64,000 nt of DNA. Source: Flavobacterium sp. Lineage in GTDB: Bacteria; Bacteroidota; Bacteroidia; Flavobacteriales; Flavobacteriaceae. The DNA lies in NCBI RefSeq assembly GCF_035195345.1, contig NZ_CP136574.1, positions 186,001 through 250,000 of the forward strand, written 5' to 3'. A program made the position numbers and the translations under genes. The number at the start of each line of letters is the position of its first letter. Within the stretch, counting starts at the first letter, position 1. The notes under the pieces are model-generated. The model was not told where the DNA came from. It did not search any database and worked only from the letters and a program-made list of their open reading frames with translations. Positions 8,946 to 17,602 of this stretch are shown here, piece after piece.

Positions 8946-9019
8946 TGACCTCGACTGGATTCAAACCAGTAACCTTCTGAGCCGTAATCAGATGCGCTAT
9001 TCAGTTGCGCCACGAGGCC
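8946..9019 (-). tRNA. tRNA-Arg (anticodon ACG)
   Basis: The minus strand folds as a cloverleaf: acceptor GGCCTCG / CGAGGTC, D arm GCGC...GCGC, anticodon stem TCTGA / TCAGA with loop TTACGGC (anticodon ACG), T loop within GGTTTGAATCC, and discriminator A. CCA is not encoded. ACG is normally edited to ICG and reads CGU, CGC and CGA. The gene has a promoter at 9033-9063 and is the probable attachment site of the adjacent prophage. Confidence 0.95.
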
Positions 9020-9022
9020 GAT

Positions 9023-9063
9023 TTTGTGAGTGCAAATATAGATATATTTGTGTAAATTGCAAA
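9023..9063. promoter_or_regulatory. Divergent back-to-back promoters for tRNA-Arg and apt
   Basis: TATATTTG occurs on the plus strand at 9043-9050 and on the minus strand at 9033-9040, two bases apart. The minus-strand -7 has TTTG (9060-9063, minus) as -33 element with 19-base spacing and drives tRNA-Arg. The plus-strand -7 drives apt, with a weaker TTTG at 9023-9026 only 16 bases upstream. Confidence 0.7.
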
Positions 9064-9090
9064 CCTTAACAAGAAAAAAAGTAAATAAAA

Positions 9091-9603
9091 ATGAACTTAC
9101 ATGACTATATTCGTGATATTCAAGATTTTCCGAAACCAGGAATTGCATTTAAAGATATTACACCTTTGCTAATTTCACCAGAAGCCACTAAATTTTGTCT
9201 AGAAACATTGGTAAATTCATTAGAAAATCAAAAAATTGATAAAGTAATAGGAGTAGAGAGTCGTGGTTTTTTCTTCGGAATGTTATTGGCACAAAAATTA
9301 AATGTTGGATTTATTCCGGTTCGTAAGCCAAAAAAATTACCGTTTGATACTATTAGTGCCTCTTATGAATTAGAATATGGAACGGATACATTAGAAATGC
9401 ATGTTGACGCCATAAAAAAAGGAGATAGGGTTTTAATTCACGATGATGTTTTAGCTACTGGAGGAACTGCAAAAGCCGTTTGTGAGTTAGTAGAGCAATT
9501 AGGTGGCGAAATTGTGCAATTGAATTTTTTAATGGAATTATCCTTTTTAAACGGAAGAGAAAAATTAGGAAACAAAGAAGTTTTTGCGGCTTTGAGATAT
9601 TAA
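9091..9603 (+). CDS. apt: Adenine phosphoribosyltransferase
   Basis: This type I phosphoribosyltransferase makes AMP from adenine and PRPP (purine salvage, cytosol). The 170 residues match the family length. The N-terminal part has the Apt hallmark PKPGIAFKDITPLL, then VIGVESRGFFFG, and the PRPP-binding loop VLIHDDVLATGGTAKA at about residues 117-132. The ATG at 9091 follows an A-rich leader about 40 bases after the plus-strand TATATTTG. A bidirectional terminator follows directly. It stands alone, with the prophage on one side and the fatty-acid genes on the other. Confidence 0.97.
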   Translation: MNLHDYIRDIQDFPKPGIAFKDITPLLISPEATKFCLETLVNSLENQKIDKVIGVESRGFFFGMLLAQKLNVGFIPVRKPKKLPFDTISASYELEYGTDTLEMHVDAIKKGDRVLIHDDVLATGGTAKAVCELVEQLGGEIVQLNFLMELSFLNGREKLGNKEVFAALRY

Positions 9604-9608
9604 AAATA

Positions 9609-9639
9609 AAAAACCATTCGCTTGGCGAATGGTTTTTTT
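9609..9639. terminator. Bidirectional terminator between apt and acyl-CoA dehydrogenase
   Basis: Stem AACCATTCGC / GCGAATGGTT with a 3-base loop, flanked by an A run on the left and a T run on the right. It can serve both convergent genes. Confidence 0.88.
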
Positions 9640-9667
9640 AAACAAACTAAACCAATTAATTGCTGTA

Positions 9668-11458
9668 TTAAAAAGCGTATTTATTTTCGCTAATAATTTT
9701 TGCAGCAATTTTTTCACGAAGTCCAATTACATTTGGCATATTCGTATATTTTGTAAAACGTTTTAAACCCATTAACATCATACGTTGTTCGTCTCCTTCA
9801 GCAAAAGAAACAATTCCTTCTTTTCCTTTATGGTTCACGATATCTACGGCATGATACAAGTATAATTTTGCCATAGCAATTTGCTCCTGAACTTTGTCTT
9901 CGCCTTCTTTTTTAGCTAATTTCTCCGTTCTAAGAATAGTACTTTCGGCCATATAGATTTCGATTAAGATATCAGAAGCAGCCATTAATAATTGTTGGTG
10001 TGATTCTAATTCAGCTCCGTATTTTTGAACTGCAGCACCAGCAACCATTAAGAATACTTTTTTCAATTTGGCAATCATTTCTTTTTCTTCAGCAAATAAT
10101 TCTGAATAATCAGGAATATCGAAAGATGGAATTCCCATTAATTCTTCTGCAACAGCCATTGCTGGACCTAATAAATCAACGTGACCTTTCATTGCTTTTT
10201 TCACTAACATTCCAACTGATAACATTCTGTTGATTTCGTTAGTTCCTTCGTAAATTCTGGCAATACGAGCATCTCTCCAAGCACTTTCCATTGGTGCATC
10301 TTCAGAGAATCCCATTCCACCAAAAATTTGAATTCCTTCGTCTGTACACGCTTGAACATCTTCAGAAACCGCTACTTTTAAGATTGAACATTCGATTGCA
10401 AATTCTTCTACACCTTTTAATTCTGCTTCTTGGTGCGAATTTCCTTCACTAACTCTAATATTAATTCTGTTTTCGATATCAGATGCAGCTCTGTAAGTAG
10501 CACTTTCTCCAGCGTAAGCATTAGTAGCCATTTCAGCAATTTTAGCTTGGATAGCACCAAAACTTGAGATTGGTGTTTTAAACTGAACTCTTTCGTTAGC
10601 ATAATTTACTGCTCCAGTAATGGTTCTACGTTGTGCTTCTAAACAAGCTGCTGCTAATTTAATACGTCCAACATTTAAAGCATTCATAGCAATTTTAAAA
10701 CCTTCGCCACGACCAGCCAACATATTTTCTACTGGTACTTTTGTTTCATTAAAGAAAACCTGACGAGTAGAAGAGGAGCGAATACCTAATTTGTGCTCTT
10801 CGTCACCCATTGAAATTCCGTTTGAAGGATCATTTTCAACGATGAAACCAGTAATATTTTTATCGTCTTCAATACGAGCGAAAACAATCATTACGTTACA
10901 AAAACCCGCATTAGAAATCCACATTTTCCCACCTGTGATTTTATAATGTGTTCCATCTTCTGAAAGAACGGCTTTTGTTTTTCCTGAATTTGCATCTGAA
11001 CCAGCTCCAGGTTCTGTCAAACAATACGCTCCAAACCATTCGCCCGAAGCTAATTTTGGTACATATTTTTGTTTTTGTTCTTCAGTTCCATATAGTGTAA
11101 TTGGCATGGTTCCAATTCCAGTATGCGCCCCAAAAGCAGTTGAAAACGAACCAGTTGCTCCCGAGATATAATCACAAACTAAAACGGTGTTTACGAATCC
11201 CATTTCCATTCCGCCATACGCAGCAGGAACAGCAACGCTTAGGTAACCCAATTCACCTGCTTTGCGCATGATGTCTTCAGTTAAAGCGTAATCTTTCTTT
11301 TCGAAGCGTTCTTTGTTTGGCCAAATTTCTTTGTCTACGAATTCGATAACCGAATCACGCATCATAACTTGTTCTTCATTGAAATCTTCTGGAGTGAAGA
11401 TGTCTTCGCATTTTGTTTCTTTTACAAGGAATTGTCCTCCTCTGATGTTATCTGACAT
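9668..11458 (-). CDS. Acyl-CoA dehydrogenase (long form, 596 aa)
   Basis: This FAD enzyme introduces the trans-2 double bond in the first step of beta-oxidation. The N-terminal helical domain, the beta domain with CLTEPGAGSD and KMWISNAG, and the C-terminal helical domain with RIYEGTNEINR (catalytic Glu) are all visible within residues 30-430. About 150 further residues form a C-terminal helical extension, as in very-long-chain acyl-CoA dehydrogenases; ordinary family members are near 380 residues. It is the last gene of the MarR-hydratase-thiolase series, after a 109-base spacer with a polypurine/polypyrimidine hairpin. Chain-length preference is inferred from the extension only. Confidence 0.93.
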   Translation of the reverse strand: MSDNIRGGQFLVKETKCEDIFTPEDFNEEQVMMRDSVIEFVDKEIWPNKERFEKKDYALTEDIMRKAGELGYLSVAVPAAYGGMEMGFVNTVLVCDYISGATGSFSTAFGAHTGIGTMPITLYGTEEQKQKYVPKLASGEWFGAYCLTEPGAGSDANSGKTKAVLSEDGTHYKITGGKMWISNAGFCNVMIVFARIEDDKNITGFIVENDPSNGISMGDEEHKLGIRSSSTRQVFFNETKVPVENMLAGRGEGFKIAMNALNVGRIKLAAACLEAQRRTITGAVNYANERVQFKTPISSFGAIQAKIAEMATNAYAGESATYRAASDIENRINIRVSEGNSHQEAELKGVEEFAIECSILKVAVSEDVQACTDEGIQIFGGMGFSEDAPMESAWRDARIARIYEGTNEINRMLSVGMLVKKAMKGHVDLLGPAMAVAEELMGIPSFDIPDYSELFAEEKEMIAKLKKVFLMVAGAAVQKYGAELESHQQLLMAASDILIEIYMAESTILRTEKLAKKEGEDKVQEQIAMAKLYLYHAVDIVNHKGKEGIVSFAEGDEQRMMLMGLKRFTKYTNMPNVIGLREKIAAKIISENKYAF

Positions 11459-11567
11459 AACTTTTATTTTTTAGAGAAAAGAAAATAAAGAATAGAAAAG
11501 AGACTTTTCGGAATTCTATATTTTCATTTTCAGTTTATCTATATTCTTTTTTCTTTGTTCTATTTTC
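11459..11567. repeat. Polypurine/polypyrimidine imperfect hairpin in spacer
   Basis: The left part of this 109-base spacer is nearly all purines (AAGAAAATAAAGAATAGAAA and onward), the right part nearly all pyrimidines, giving a long imperfect hairpin. It lies between thiolase and acyl-CoA dehydrogenase, and may be an mRNA processing or stabilising structure. Confidence 0.45.
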
Positions 11568-12752
11568 TTATTTCAAAAATTCGTAAATTCCCGCTGTTCC
11601 TTGTCCTGTTCCCACACACATTGAAACAATTCCATATTTACTTCCTCTTAATCGCATTTCGTCAAACAATTGAACAGAAAGTTTTGCACCAGTACAACCC
11701 AGTGGGTGACCTAAAGCAATAGCTCCTCCGTTCACATTTACGATATCAGGATTTAAGCCTAATTCTCTAACAACCGCTAATGATTGGGAAGCGAACGCTT
11801 CGTTTAACTCTATTAAATCAATATCAGATTGTTTTAAACCTGCTTGTTTTAATGCTTTTGGAATTGCTTTTACAGGTCCAATTCCCATGATTCTTGGTTC
11901 TACACCTGCAGAAGCAAAGTTTACTAATCGAGCAATAGGTTCAAGATTTAATTCTTTTACCATTTCTTCACTCATAACTAATACGAAAGCTGCTCCATCA
12001 CTCATTTGAGATGAGTTTCCTGCTGTTACACTTCCGTCAGAAGCAAATACGGGTCTTAAACCTGCTAATACCGCAACAGAAGTTCCTGCTCTTGGTCCTT
12101 CGTCTTTGTTAACAACATAAGAACGCGTTTCTTTTTTACCATTTTCATTGATAAAAGTTTCTTCTACTGTAATAGGAACTATTTGAGCGTCAAATTTGCC
12201 TTCTGCTTGTGCTTTTAAAGCCTTCATATGTGAATGATAAGCAAACTCATCTTGATCTTCACGAGAAACGTTGAATTGTTTTGCAACCGCCTCAGCAGTT
12301 AATCCCATTCCCCAATAATAATCTTCGTGGCCTGCAGCTGCAGCTTTATAATCTGGTGTTGGTTTATAGCCTCCCATTGGAATATAACTCATACTTTCGG
12401 CACCACCTGCAATGATACAATCTGCCATTCCGGATTGAATTTTAGCCGTAGCCATTCCGATAGTTTCAATACCTGATGCACAATATCTATTTACTGTAAC
12501 ACCTGGAACATCTTCTACTTTTAATCCCATTAATGAAATTAATCTACCAACGTTTAAACCTTGTTCTGCTTCAGGCATGGCATTTCCTACCATAACATCA
12601 TCAATACGAGTTTTATCAAAATTAGGAAGCTCTTTCATCATGTGTTCGATGGTTTCTGCTGCTAATTCGTCAGGTCTTTTGAATCGGAATACTCCTTTTG
12701 GTGCTTTTCCTACTGCTGTTCTATATGCTTTTACTATATATGCTGTTTTCAT
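11568..12752 (-). CDS. Acetyl-CoA C-acyltransferase (thiolase, FadA-like)
   Basis: The 394-residue thiolase cleaves 3-ketoacyl-CoA with CoA in the last step of beta-oxidation. The nucleophilic Cys is in VNRYCASGIETI (about residue 90), the His in GGAIALGHPLGCTGAK, and the second Cys in VSMCVGTGQG near the C-terminus, so the active site is complete. Length equals the family norm. The start is 3 bases after the stop of the fused dehydrogenase/hydratase gene, so they form one transcript. The partner gene and order point to degradative rather than biosynthetic use. Confidence 0.95.
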   Translation of the reverse strand: MKTAYIVKAYRTAVGKAPKGVFRFKRPDELAAETIEHMMKELPNFDKTRIDDVMVGNAMPEAEQGLNVGRLISLMGLKVEDVPGVTVNRYCASGIETIGMATAKIQSGMADCIIAGGAESMSYIPMGGYKPTPDYKAAAAGHEDYYWGMGLTAEAVAKQFNVSREDQDEFAYHSHMKALKAQAEGKFDAQIVPITVEETFINENGKKETRSYVVNKDEGPRAGTSVAVLAGLRPVFASDGSVTAGNSSQMSDGAAFVLVMSEEMVKELNLEPIARLVNFASAGVEPRIMGIGPVKAIPKALKQAGLKQSDIDLIELNEAFASQSLAVVRELGLNPDIVNVNGGAIALGHPLGCTGAKLSVQLFDEMRLRGSKYGIVSMCVGTGQGTAGIYEFLK

Positions 12753-12755
12753 CTT

Positions 12756-15146
12756 TTAGTTTCTTAACGGTTTCCCTTTGGTTAACATGTACTGAATTCT
12801 TTCTAAAGATTTTCTTTCTCCAGTTAATGATAAAAATGCTTCTCTTTCTAAATCCAATAAATATTGTTCAGAAACTAAAGTTGCTTCTGATAAATCACCA
12901 CCAGCCATTACGTAAGCTAATTTATTGGCAATTTTTTTATCGTGTTCAGAAATGTATTTGCCAGCTTCCATTTGGTCAGTTCCTACTAAGAACATACCTA
13001 AAGCTTGTTTACCTAATACTTTGATATCTTTTCTTCTTACAGGTTGTGTGTAACCTTGTTCTGCCATTTGTAAAGCCACTTGTTTAGCTGTTGCAATTTG
13101 GCGGTCTTTGTTTACCACTACGATATCTCTTCCTTTTTGTAAAACTCCTGTATCAAATCCTTCGTAAGCTGAAGTAGCTACTTTTGCCATTCCGACAGTT
13201 AAGAAATATTCTTGTAAAACGTTTAATTCAACATCGTTTTTACGGAATAAATCAGAAGCTCTCAAAGCCATTTCTTTAGAACCACCACCACCAGGAATTA
13301 CACCAACACCAAATTCTACTAATCCGATGTACGTTTCTGCTGCGGCAACAGCTCTATCAGCGTGCATAGTTAATTCGCAACCACCACCTAATGTCATTCC
13401 GTGAGGAGCTGCTATAACTGGAATTGCAGAATAACGACAACGCATCATCGTATCTTGGAACATTTTGATAGCCATGTTTAATTCGTCATATTCTTGTTCG
13501 ACTGCCATCATGAAAATCATTCCTAAGTTAGCTCCAACTGAGAAATTAGCTCCTTGATTTCCAATCACTAAACCATTGTAGTCTTTTTCAGCAATGTCAA
13601 TAGCTTTGTTGATTCCTTGTAAAACACCAGCACCTATAGAATTCATTTTAGATGTAAATTCTAAATTGATGATTCCATCACCTAAATCGGTAATAATAGA
13701 ATCACTGTTGTTCCATATTTTTTTGCTTTCGCGAATATTATTTAAGATAATGAAGGCATCTTGACCTGGAATTTTTTTTACTTTTTGGTTTGTGATAGAG
13801 TAGAAGTGTGTTGCTCCATCTTTAATCGAATAAAAAGAAGTGTTTCCAGAAGCTAACATATCCGTTACCCAAGAAGCAGGTTGATATCCTTCCGCTTTCA
13901 TCAATTCAATTCCTTTTTCAACTCCAATAGCATCCCAAATTTCGAACGGACCATTTTCCCAACCAAATCCAGCTTTCATAGAGTCGTCGATTTTATAGAA
14001 AGCGTCTGTAATTTCAGGAATTCTGTTAGAACAGTATTGGAACATTGAAGCAAAGTTTTTTCTGTAGAAATCACCTGCTTTGTCTTTTCCAGTCACTAAA
14101 ACTTTGAATCTGTCGATTGGTTTTTCAATCGTTTTGGTTAATTCTAAAGTTGCGAAAGATGCTTTTTTATTCGCTCTGTATTCTAATGTATCTAAATCTA
14201 AAGTTAGAATGTCTTTTCCTTCTTTTTTGTAGAAACCTTGACCTGTTTTGCTTCCTAACCATTTGTTTTCCATCATTTTGTTAACAAATTCTGGAAGTTT
14301 GAATAATTCATGCGCTTCGTCGTTTGGACAATTTTCATAAATTCCGTTAGCTACATGCACTAAAGTATCTAAACCAACCACATCAACCGTTCTAAAAGTA
14401 GCCGATTTTGGACGACCAATAACGGGTCCTGTTAATTTATCCACTTCTTCCACGGTTAATCCCATTTCCTTTACTTGGTGGAATAAACTTTGAATTCCGA
14501 AGATTCCGATTCTATTTCCGATGAAAGCTGGAGTATCTTTTGCTACAACTGAAGTTTTTCCTAAGAATTTTTCACCATAACCATTTAAGAAATCCAATAC
14601 TTCATTTGTGGTTTTTGGACCAGGAATGATTTCAAATAATTTTAAGTAACGTGCAGGGTTAAAGAAGTGCGTTCCACAGAAATGTTGTTGAAAATCTTCG
14701 CTTCTTCCTTCGCTCATGAACTGAATTGGAATACCAGAAGTGTTAGATGTTACTAAAGTTCCTGGTTTTCTATATTTGTCAACTTGTTCGAAAACAATTT
14801 TCTTGATGTCTAAACGTTCTACTACAACTTCGATAATCCAATCGGCAGTAGCAATTTTTGACATATCATCAGTAGTGTTACCTGTTGTAATTCTTGCCGC
14901 AAAACTTGGATGATATATAGGAGAGGGCTTTGATTTTAAAGCGTTGCCTAAATGATCATTAACCAATCGGTTTCTAACGGCTTTACTTTCTATGGTCAAT
15001 CCTTTTTTCTGTTCGGCTTCGGTTAATTCGTTTGGAGCGATGTCTAATAATAAGACTTCGACACCAATATTGGCAAAATGACAAGCAATGCCACTTCCCA
15101 TAATTCCGGAACCAATAACAGCAACTTTTTTTATAGTACGTTTCAT
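12756..15146 (-). CDS. Fused 3-hydroxyacyl-CoA dehydrogenase / enoyl-CoA hydratase
   Basis: The 796-residue protein carries out the two middle steps of beta-oxidation. An N-terminal Rossmann domain opens with VAVIGSGIMGSGIACHFANI (NAD-binding), followed by the dehydrogenase C-terminal domain (NRIGIFGIQSLFHQ, then VVGLDT). A crotonase domain occupies about residues 480-700 (oxyanion-hole part NFSVGANLGMI, and GGGCELTMHAD). This order, dehydrogenase first, is the reverse of E. coli FadB. It starts 18 bases after the MarR gene and is followed within 3 bases by thiolase, so the two enzymes probably form a FadBA-type complex. Confidence 0.94.
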   Translation of the reverse strand: MKRTIKKVAVIGSGIMGSGIACHFANIGVEVLLLDIAPNELTEAEQKKGLTIESKAVRNRLVNDHLGNALKSKPSPIYHPSFAARITTGNTTDDMSKIATADWIIEVVVERLDIKKIVFEQVDKYRKPGTLVTSNTSGIPIQFMSEGRSEDFQQHFCGTHFFNPARYLKLFEIIPGPKTTNEVLDFLNGYGEKFLGKTSVVAKDTPAFIGNRIGIFGIQSLFHQVKEMGLTVEEVDKLTGPVIGRPKSATFRTVDVVGLDTLVHVANGIYENCPNDEAHELFKLPEFVNKMMENKWLGSKTGQGFYKKEGKDILTLDLDTLEYRANKKASFATLELTKTIEKPIDRFKVLVTGKDKAGDFYRKNFASMFQYCSNRIPEITDAFYKIDDSMKAGFGWENGPFEIWDAIGVEKGIELMKAEGYQPASWVTDMLASGNTSFYSIKDGATHFYSITNQKVKKIPGQDAFIILNNIRESKKIWNNSDSIITDLGDGIINLEFTSKMNSIGAGVLQGINKAIDIAEKDYNGLVIGNQGANFSVGANLGMIFMMAVEQEYDELNMAIKMFQDTMMRCRYSAIPVIAAPHGMTLGGGCELTMHADRAVAAAETYIGLVEFGVGVIPGGGGSKEMALRASDLFRKNDVELNVLQEYFLTVGMAKVATSAYEGFDTGVLQKGRDIVVVNKDRQIATAKQVALQMAEQGYTQPVRRKDIKVLGKQALGMFLVGTDQMEAGKYISEHDKKIANKLAYVMAGGDLSEATLVSEQYLLDLEREAFLSLTGERKSLERIQYMLTKGKPLRN

Positions 15147-15164
15147 GTTGGTAGGTTTGTTGTT

Positions 15165-15605
15165 TTATTTATCGTTATAGATTTTTTTATCAATAATTAA
15201 CTCGTTGATGATTTCAGCTACTTCCATAAAATGAAGTAATTTTTCCTCACTAATATTTTGTCTTACAGCTTCATTAAATCGAAGTACAGTTTCTTTAGAA
15301 AGTTCTCTTTTTTCTTTGCCGTCTTTGGTTAATTGTATAATTACCCCTCTACCGTCAGTTGGATTTTTTTTACGGGTAATTAATCCTCGTTCTTCCATAG
15401 ATTTTAAGGTTCTGGTTAAACTAGTGGCTTCCATTCCCATTTTTGGGCCTAACGTAGTGGAAGGAGAACCTTTTTCTCTATCAATACTTAACAAAGCAAA
15501 ACCTGTTGCCATTGTTGCTCCGTATTTTGCAGCTTCCTCGTTATACATTCTAGCAACGGCTTGCCAGGTTGTTCTTAATGCATAATCTATAGTTTTATCT
15601 TTCAT
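15165..15605 (-). CDS. MarR-family transcriptional regulator of the fatty-acid operon
   Basis: The 146-residue protein has the MarR winged helix: the recognition-helix region GMEATSLTRTLKSMEERGLI and the wing RKKNPTDGRGVIIQLT are clear. Such proteins are dimeric repressors released by small ligands. It is the first gene of the operon with hydratase/dehydrogenase, thiolase and acyl-CoA dehydrogenase. Its promoter carries a 26-bp perfect palindrome 34 bases upstream of the start codon, so autoregulation is likely. By context the ligand may be a fatty acid or acyl-CoA, but this is inference. Confidence 0.92.
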   Translation of the reverse strand: MKDKTIDYALRTTWQAVARMYNEEAAKYGATMATGFALLSIDREKGSPSTTLGPKMGMEATSLTRTLKSMEERGLITRKKNPTDGRGVIIQLTKDGKEKRELSKETVLRFNEAVRQNISEEKLLHFMEVAEIINELIIDKKIYNDK

Positions 15606-15626
15606 AGTATATAATCAAAACTTTTT

Positions 15627-15634
15627 CAAATATA
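15627..15634 (-). promoter_or_regulatory. -7 element of the MarR/beta-oxidation operon
   Basis: The minus strand reads TATATTTG here, 22 bases before the MarR ATG. The operator palindrome at 15639-15664 begins 5 bases upstream of it and covers where the -33 element must lie. Confidence 0.65.
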
Positions 15635-15638
15635 AAAA

Positions 15639-15664
15639 AAAATACTATGCATGCATAGTATTTT
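15639..15664. promoter_or_regulatory. 26-bp perfect palindrome, probable MarR operator
   Basis: The core TACTATGCATGCATAGTA (15643-15660) is a perfect inverted repeat that continues with A/T pairs to 26 bp. It lies between the -7 element of the MarR gene and the fadD-side terminator, in the -33 region. MarR dimers typically bind such 16-20 bp palindromes. A 14-of-18 match lies at 17603-17620. Confidence 0.75.
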
Positions 15665-15699
15665 CTGTGTTTTTTATAAAATTTAACATTTTAATAAAA

Positions 15700-15727
15700 T
15701 AAAGCCCACAATTTGTGGGCTTTATAA
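15700..15727 (-). terminator. Terminator of the acyl-CoA ligase gene
   Basis: Stem AAAGCCCACA / TGTGGGCTTT with a 3-base loop, followed on the minus strand by a T-rich tract (TTATTTTATT). It lies 8 bases after the ligase stop codon and keeps ligase transcription out of the MarR promoter. Confidence 0.85.
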
Positions 15728-15730
15728 TTT

Positions 15731-17500
15731 TTATCCATAAATTTTTTGATACAAATCAGCATATTTTTCTTTAATAATTTTACGTTTCAATTTCATGGTA
15801 GGAGTAAGATGTCCGTCTACAATTGACCAAACATCAGGAGTAAGTTCAAAACGTTTAACTTTTTCCCAATTACCAAATTTTTCATTGCAATGGTCAATTT
15901 CTTCTTGAATTCGGTCAATTACCATTTTATTGGCACATAATTCTTCATTAGTATTAAATTTAAGATTGTGTCTAGTAGCCCATTCTCTAACAAATTCAAA
16001 ATTTGGCTGAATAAAAGCAGCTGGCATTTTTTCTCCGTCACCAATTACCATTATTTGTTCAATAAAACGCGACTGTTTGAAAGTATTTTCTAAAACTTGA
16101 GGTGCTACATATTTACCACCTGAAGTTTTGAACATTTCTTTTTTACGGTCGGTAATTTTTAAGAAACCATCGGCGTCAATTTCACCGATATCACCTGTGT
16201 GGAAATAACCGTCTTTTAAAACTTCGCTAGTTTGTGTTTCGTCTTTGTAATAACCAATCATTACGTTTGGACCTTTACATAAAATTTCTCCATCTTCAGC
16301 AATTTTAACTTTAACTCCGTCTAATACTTTACCAACTGAACCAACTCTGAAACCTCCATTTCTCATATCGTTTACAGAGATTACAGGAGAAGTTTCCGTT
16401 AAACCATAACCTTCCATAACAGGAATATTAGCAGCGCAGAAAACTTTTGTTAAGCGAGATTGTAATGCAGCACTTCCTGAAACTAGTAATTCTAATTCGC
16501 CACCTAAACCTTCTTGCCATTTAGCGAAAATTAATTTTCTAGCAATTTTAAGTTTAAATTCATAAAATGCACCATTTTGTTTGTAAGGTTTATATTCCAT
16601 TCCTAAATCTAAAGCCCAAAAGAAAAGTGCTTTTTTGATTCCGGTTAAATCCGCTCCTTTAGCATAAATTTTATCATATACTTTTTCTAATAAACGAGGT
16701 ACAACCGACATAACATGTGGTTTAACCTCTTTTAGATTGTCAGATATTTTTTCAATACTTTCCGCAAAGTAAATTGATATACCATAATATTGGTATAAGT
16801 ACGTCAACATTCTTTCGAAGATATGACAAATAGGTAAGAAGCTCAAAGCTCTTGTACTTCCTGCTCTTAAAGGTACTCTTGGAGCACTCATCAAAACATC
16901 GGAAACAATATTTTGATGACTAAGCATTACACCTTTTGGTCTTCCTGTAGTTCCAGAGGTATAAATGATTGTCGCTAAATCTGTTGTTAATACATTATTT
17001 TTTCGGTCTTCAACGACATCTTGGTTGTCTGTATTTGCACCTAAATCTAAAACTTCTTTCCAACTTTTACAACCTGCAATATCATTATAAGAATACACTT
17101 CTTTTAATAATGGTACATTAGATTTAATGCTTTGTAATTTCTCATAGACTTCAAGGTCAGAAACAAAAACGTATTGTGATTCTGAATGATTTAAAATGTA
17201 TTCGTAATCTTCGGCAGAAATTGTTGGATACATTGGAACGGTTTGAGCACCAGTTTGTAATACACCAATATCTGTGATATGCCATTCAGTTCTATTATTA
17301 GACGAAATGATTGCTATTTTATCATTTTTATTTACGCCTAATCGAAGTAGACCTCTTGAAATCGCATTGGCTTTGTCTAAATATTCTTGGGTAGAAGTTT
17401 TTACCCATTCATTTCCATATTTAGTAACTAAAGCATCTTTTAAATTATACTTTTCTAATTGGTAGTAAGGAAAGTCAAATAAGCGTGTGATATTGTTCAT
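15731..17500 (-). CDS. Long-chain fatty acid-CoA ligase (AMP-binding)
   Basis: It activates fatty acids with ATP and CoA ahead of beta-oxidation. Visible motifs of the adenylate-forming family: TIIYTSGTTGRPKGVMLSH (P-loop-like A3), GYGLTETSPVIS (A5), YFHTGDIGEID (A7) and KITDRKKEMFKTSGGKYVAP (hinge, with the catalytic Lys region following). At 589 residues it matches eukaryote-like long-chain ligases of Bacteroidetes. The ATG at 17500 was chosen; the longer frame would start with TTG at 17509. It lies just upstream of the MarR operon on the same strand but has its own terminator. A MarR-like site at 17603-17620 may link its regulation to that operon. Confidence 0.94.
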   Translation of the reverse strand: MNNITRLFDFPYYQLEKYNLKDALVTKYGNEWVKTSTQEYLDKANAISRGLLRLGVNKNDKIAIISSNNRTEWHITDIGVLQTGAQTVPMYPTISAEDYEYILNHSESQYVFVSDLEVYEKLQSIKSNVPLLKEVYSYNDIAGCKSWKEVLDLGANTDNQDVVEDRKNNVLTTDLATIIYTSGTTGRPKGVMLSHQNIVSDVLMSAPRVPLRAGSTRALSFLPICHIFERMLTYLYQYYGISIYFAESIEKISDNLKEVKPHVMSVVPRLLEKVYDKIYAKGADLTGIKKALFFWALDLGMEYKPYKQNGAFYEFKLKIARKLIFAKWQEGLGGELELLVSGSAALQSRLTKVFCAANIPVMEGYGLTETSPVISVNDMRNGGFRVGSVGKVLDGVKVKIAEDGEILCKGPNVMIGYYKDETQTSEVLKDGYFHTGDIGEIDADGFLKITDRKKEMFKTSGGKYVAPQVLENTFKQSRFIEQIMVIGDGEKMPAAFIQPNFEFVREWATRHNLKFNTNEELCANKMVIDRIQEEIDHCNEKFGNWEKVKRFELTPDVWSIVDGHLTPTMKLKRKIIKEKYADLYQKIYG

Positions 17501-17602
17501 AATTCGCAATTATTATTTTATGCAAATTATAAAAATAAAATTAATAAAACAATTTTTTATATAATTGATAATCTTTAGATTATAATTTTAACAATACTAA
17601 AA

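Larger units (their letters stand above)
1..8946. mobile_element. Right end of an integrated prophage (left end outside window)
   Basis: A run of plus-strand phage structural genes (tape measure and two large tail proteins) ends against a convergent tyrosine integrase whose 5' end lies about 90 bases from the 3' end of tRNA-Arg(ACG). Integrase next to a tRNA 3' end is the standard arrangement of a tRNA-integrating phage, so attachment probably lies within the 3' part of the tRNA (8946 to about 8970). Beyond the tRNA the genes are housekeeping. No lysis or tail-fibre gene appears between the last tail gene and the integrase, so those either lie to the left or have been lost. The right boundary is inferred; the left is not visible. 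Confidence 0.75.
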
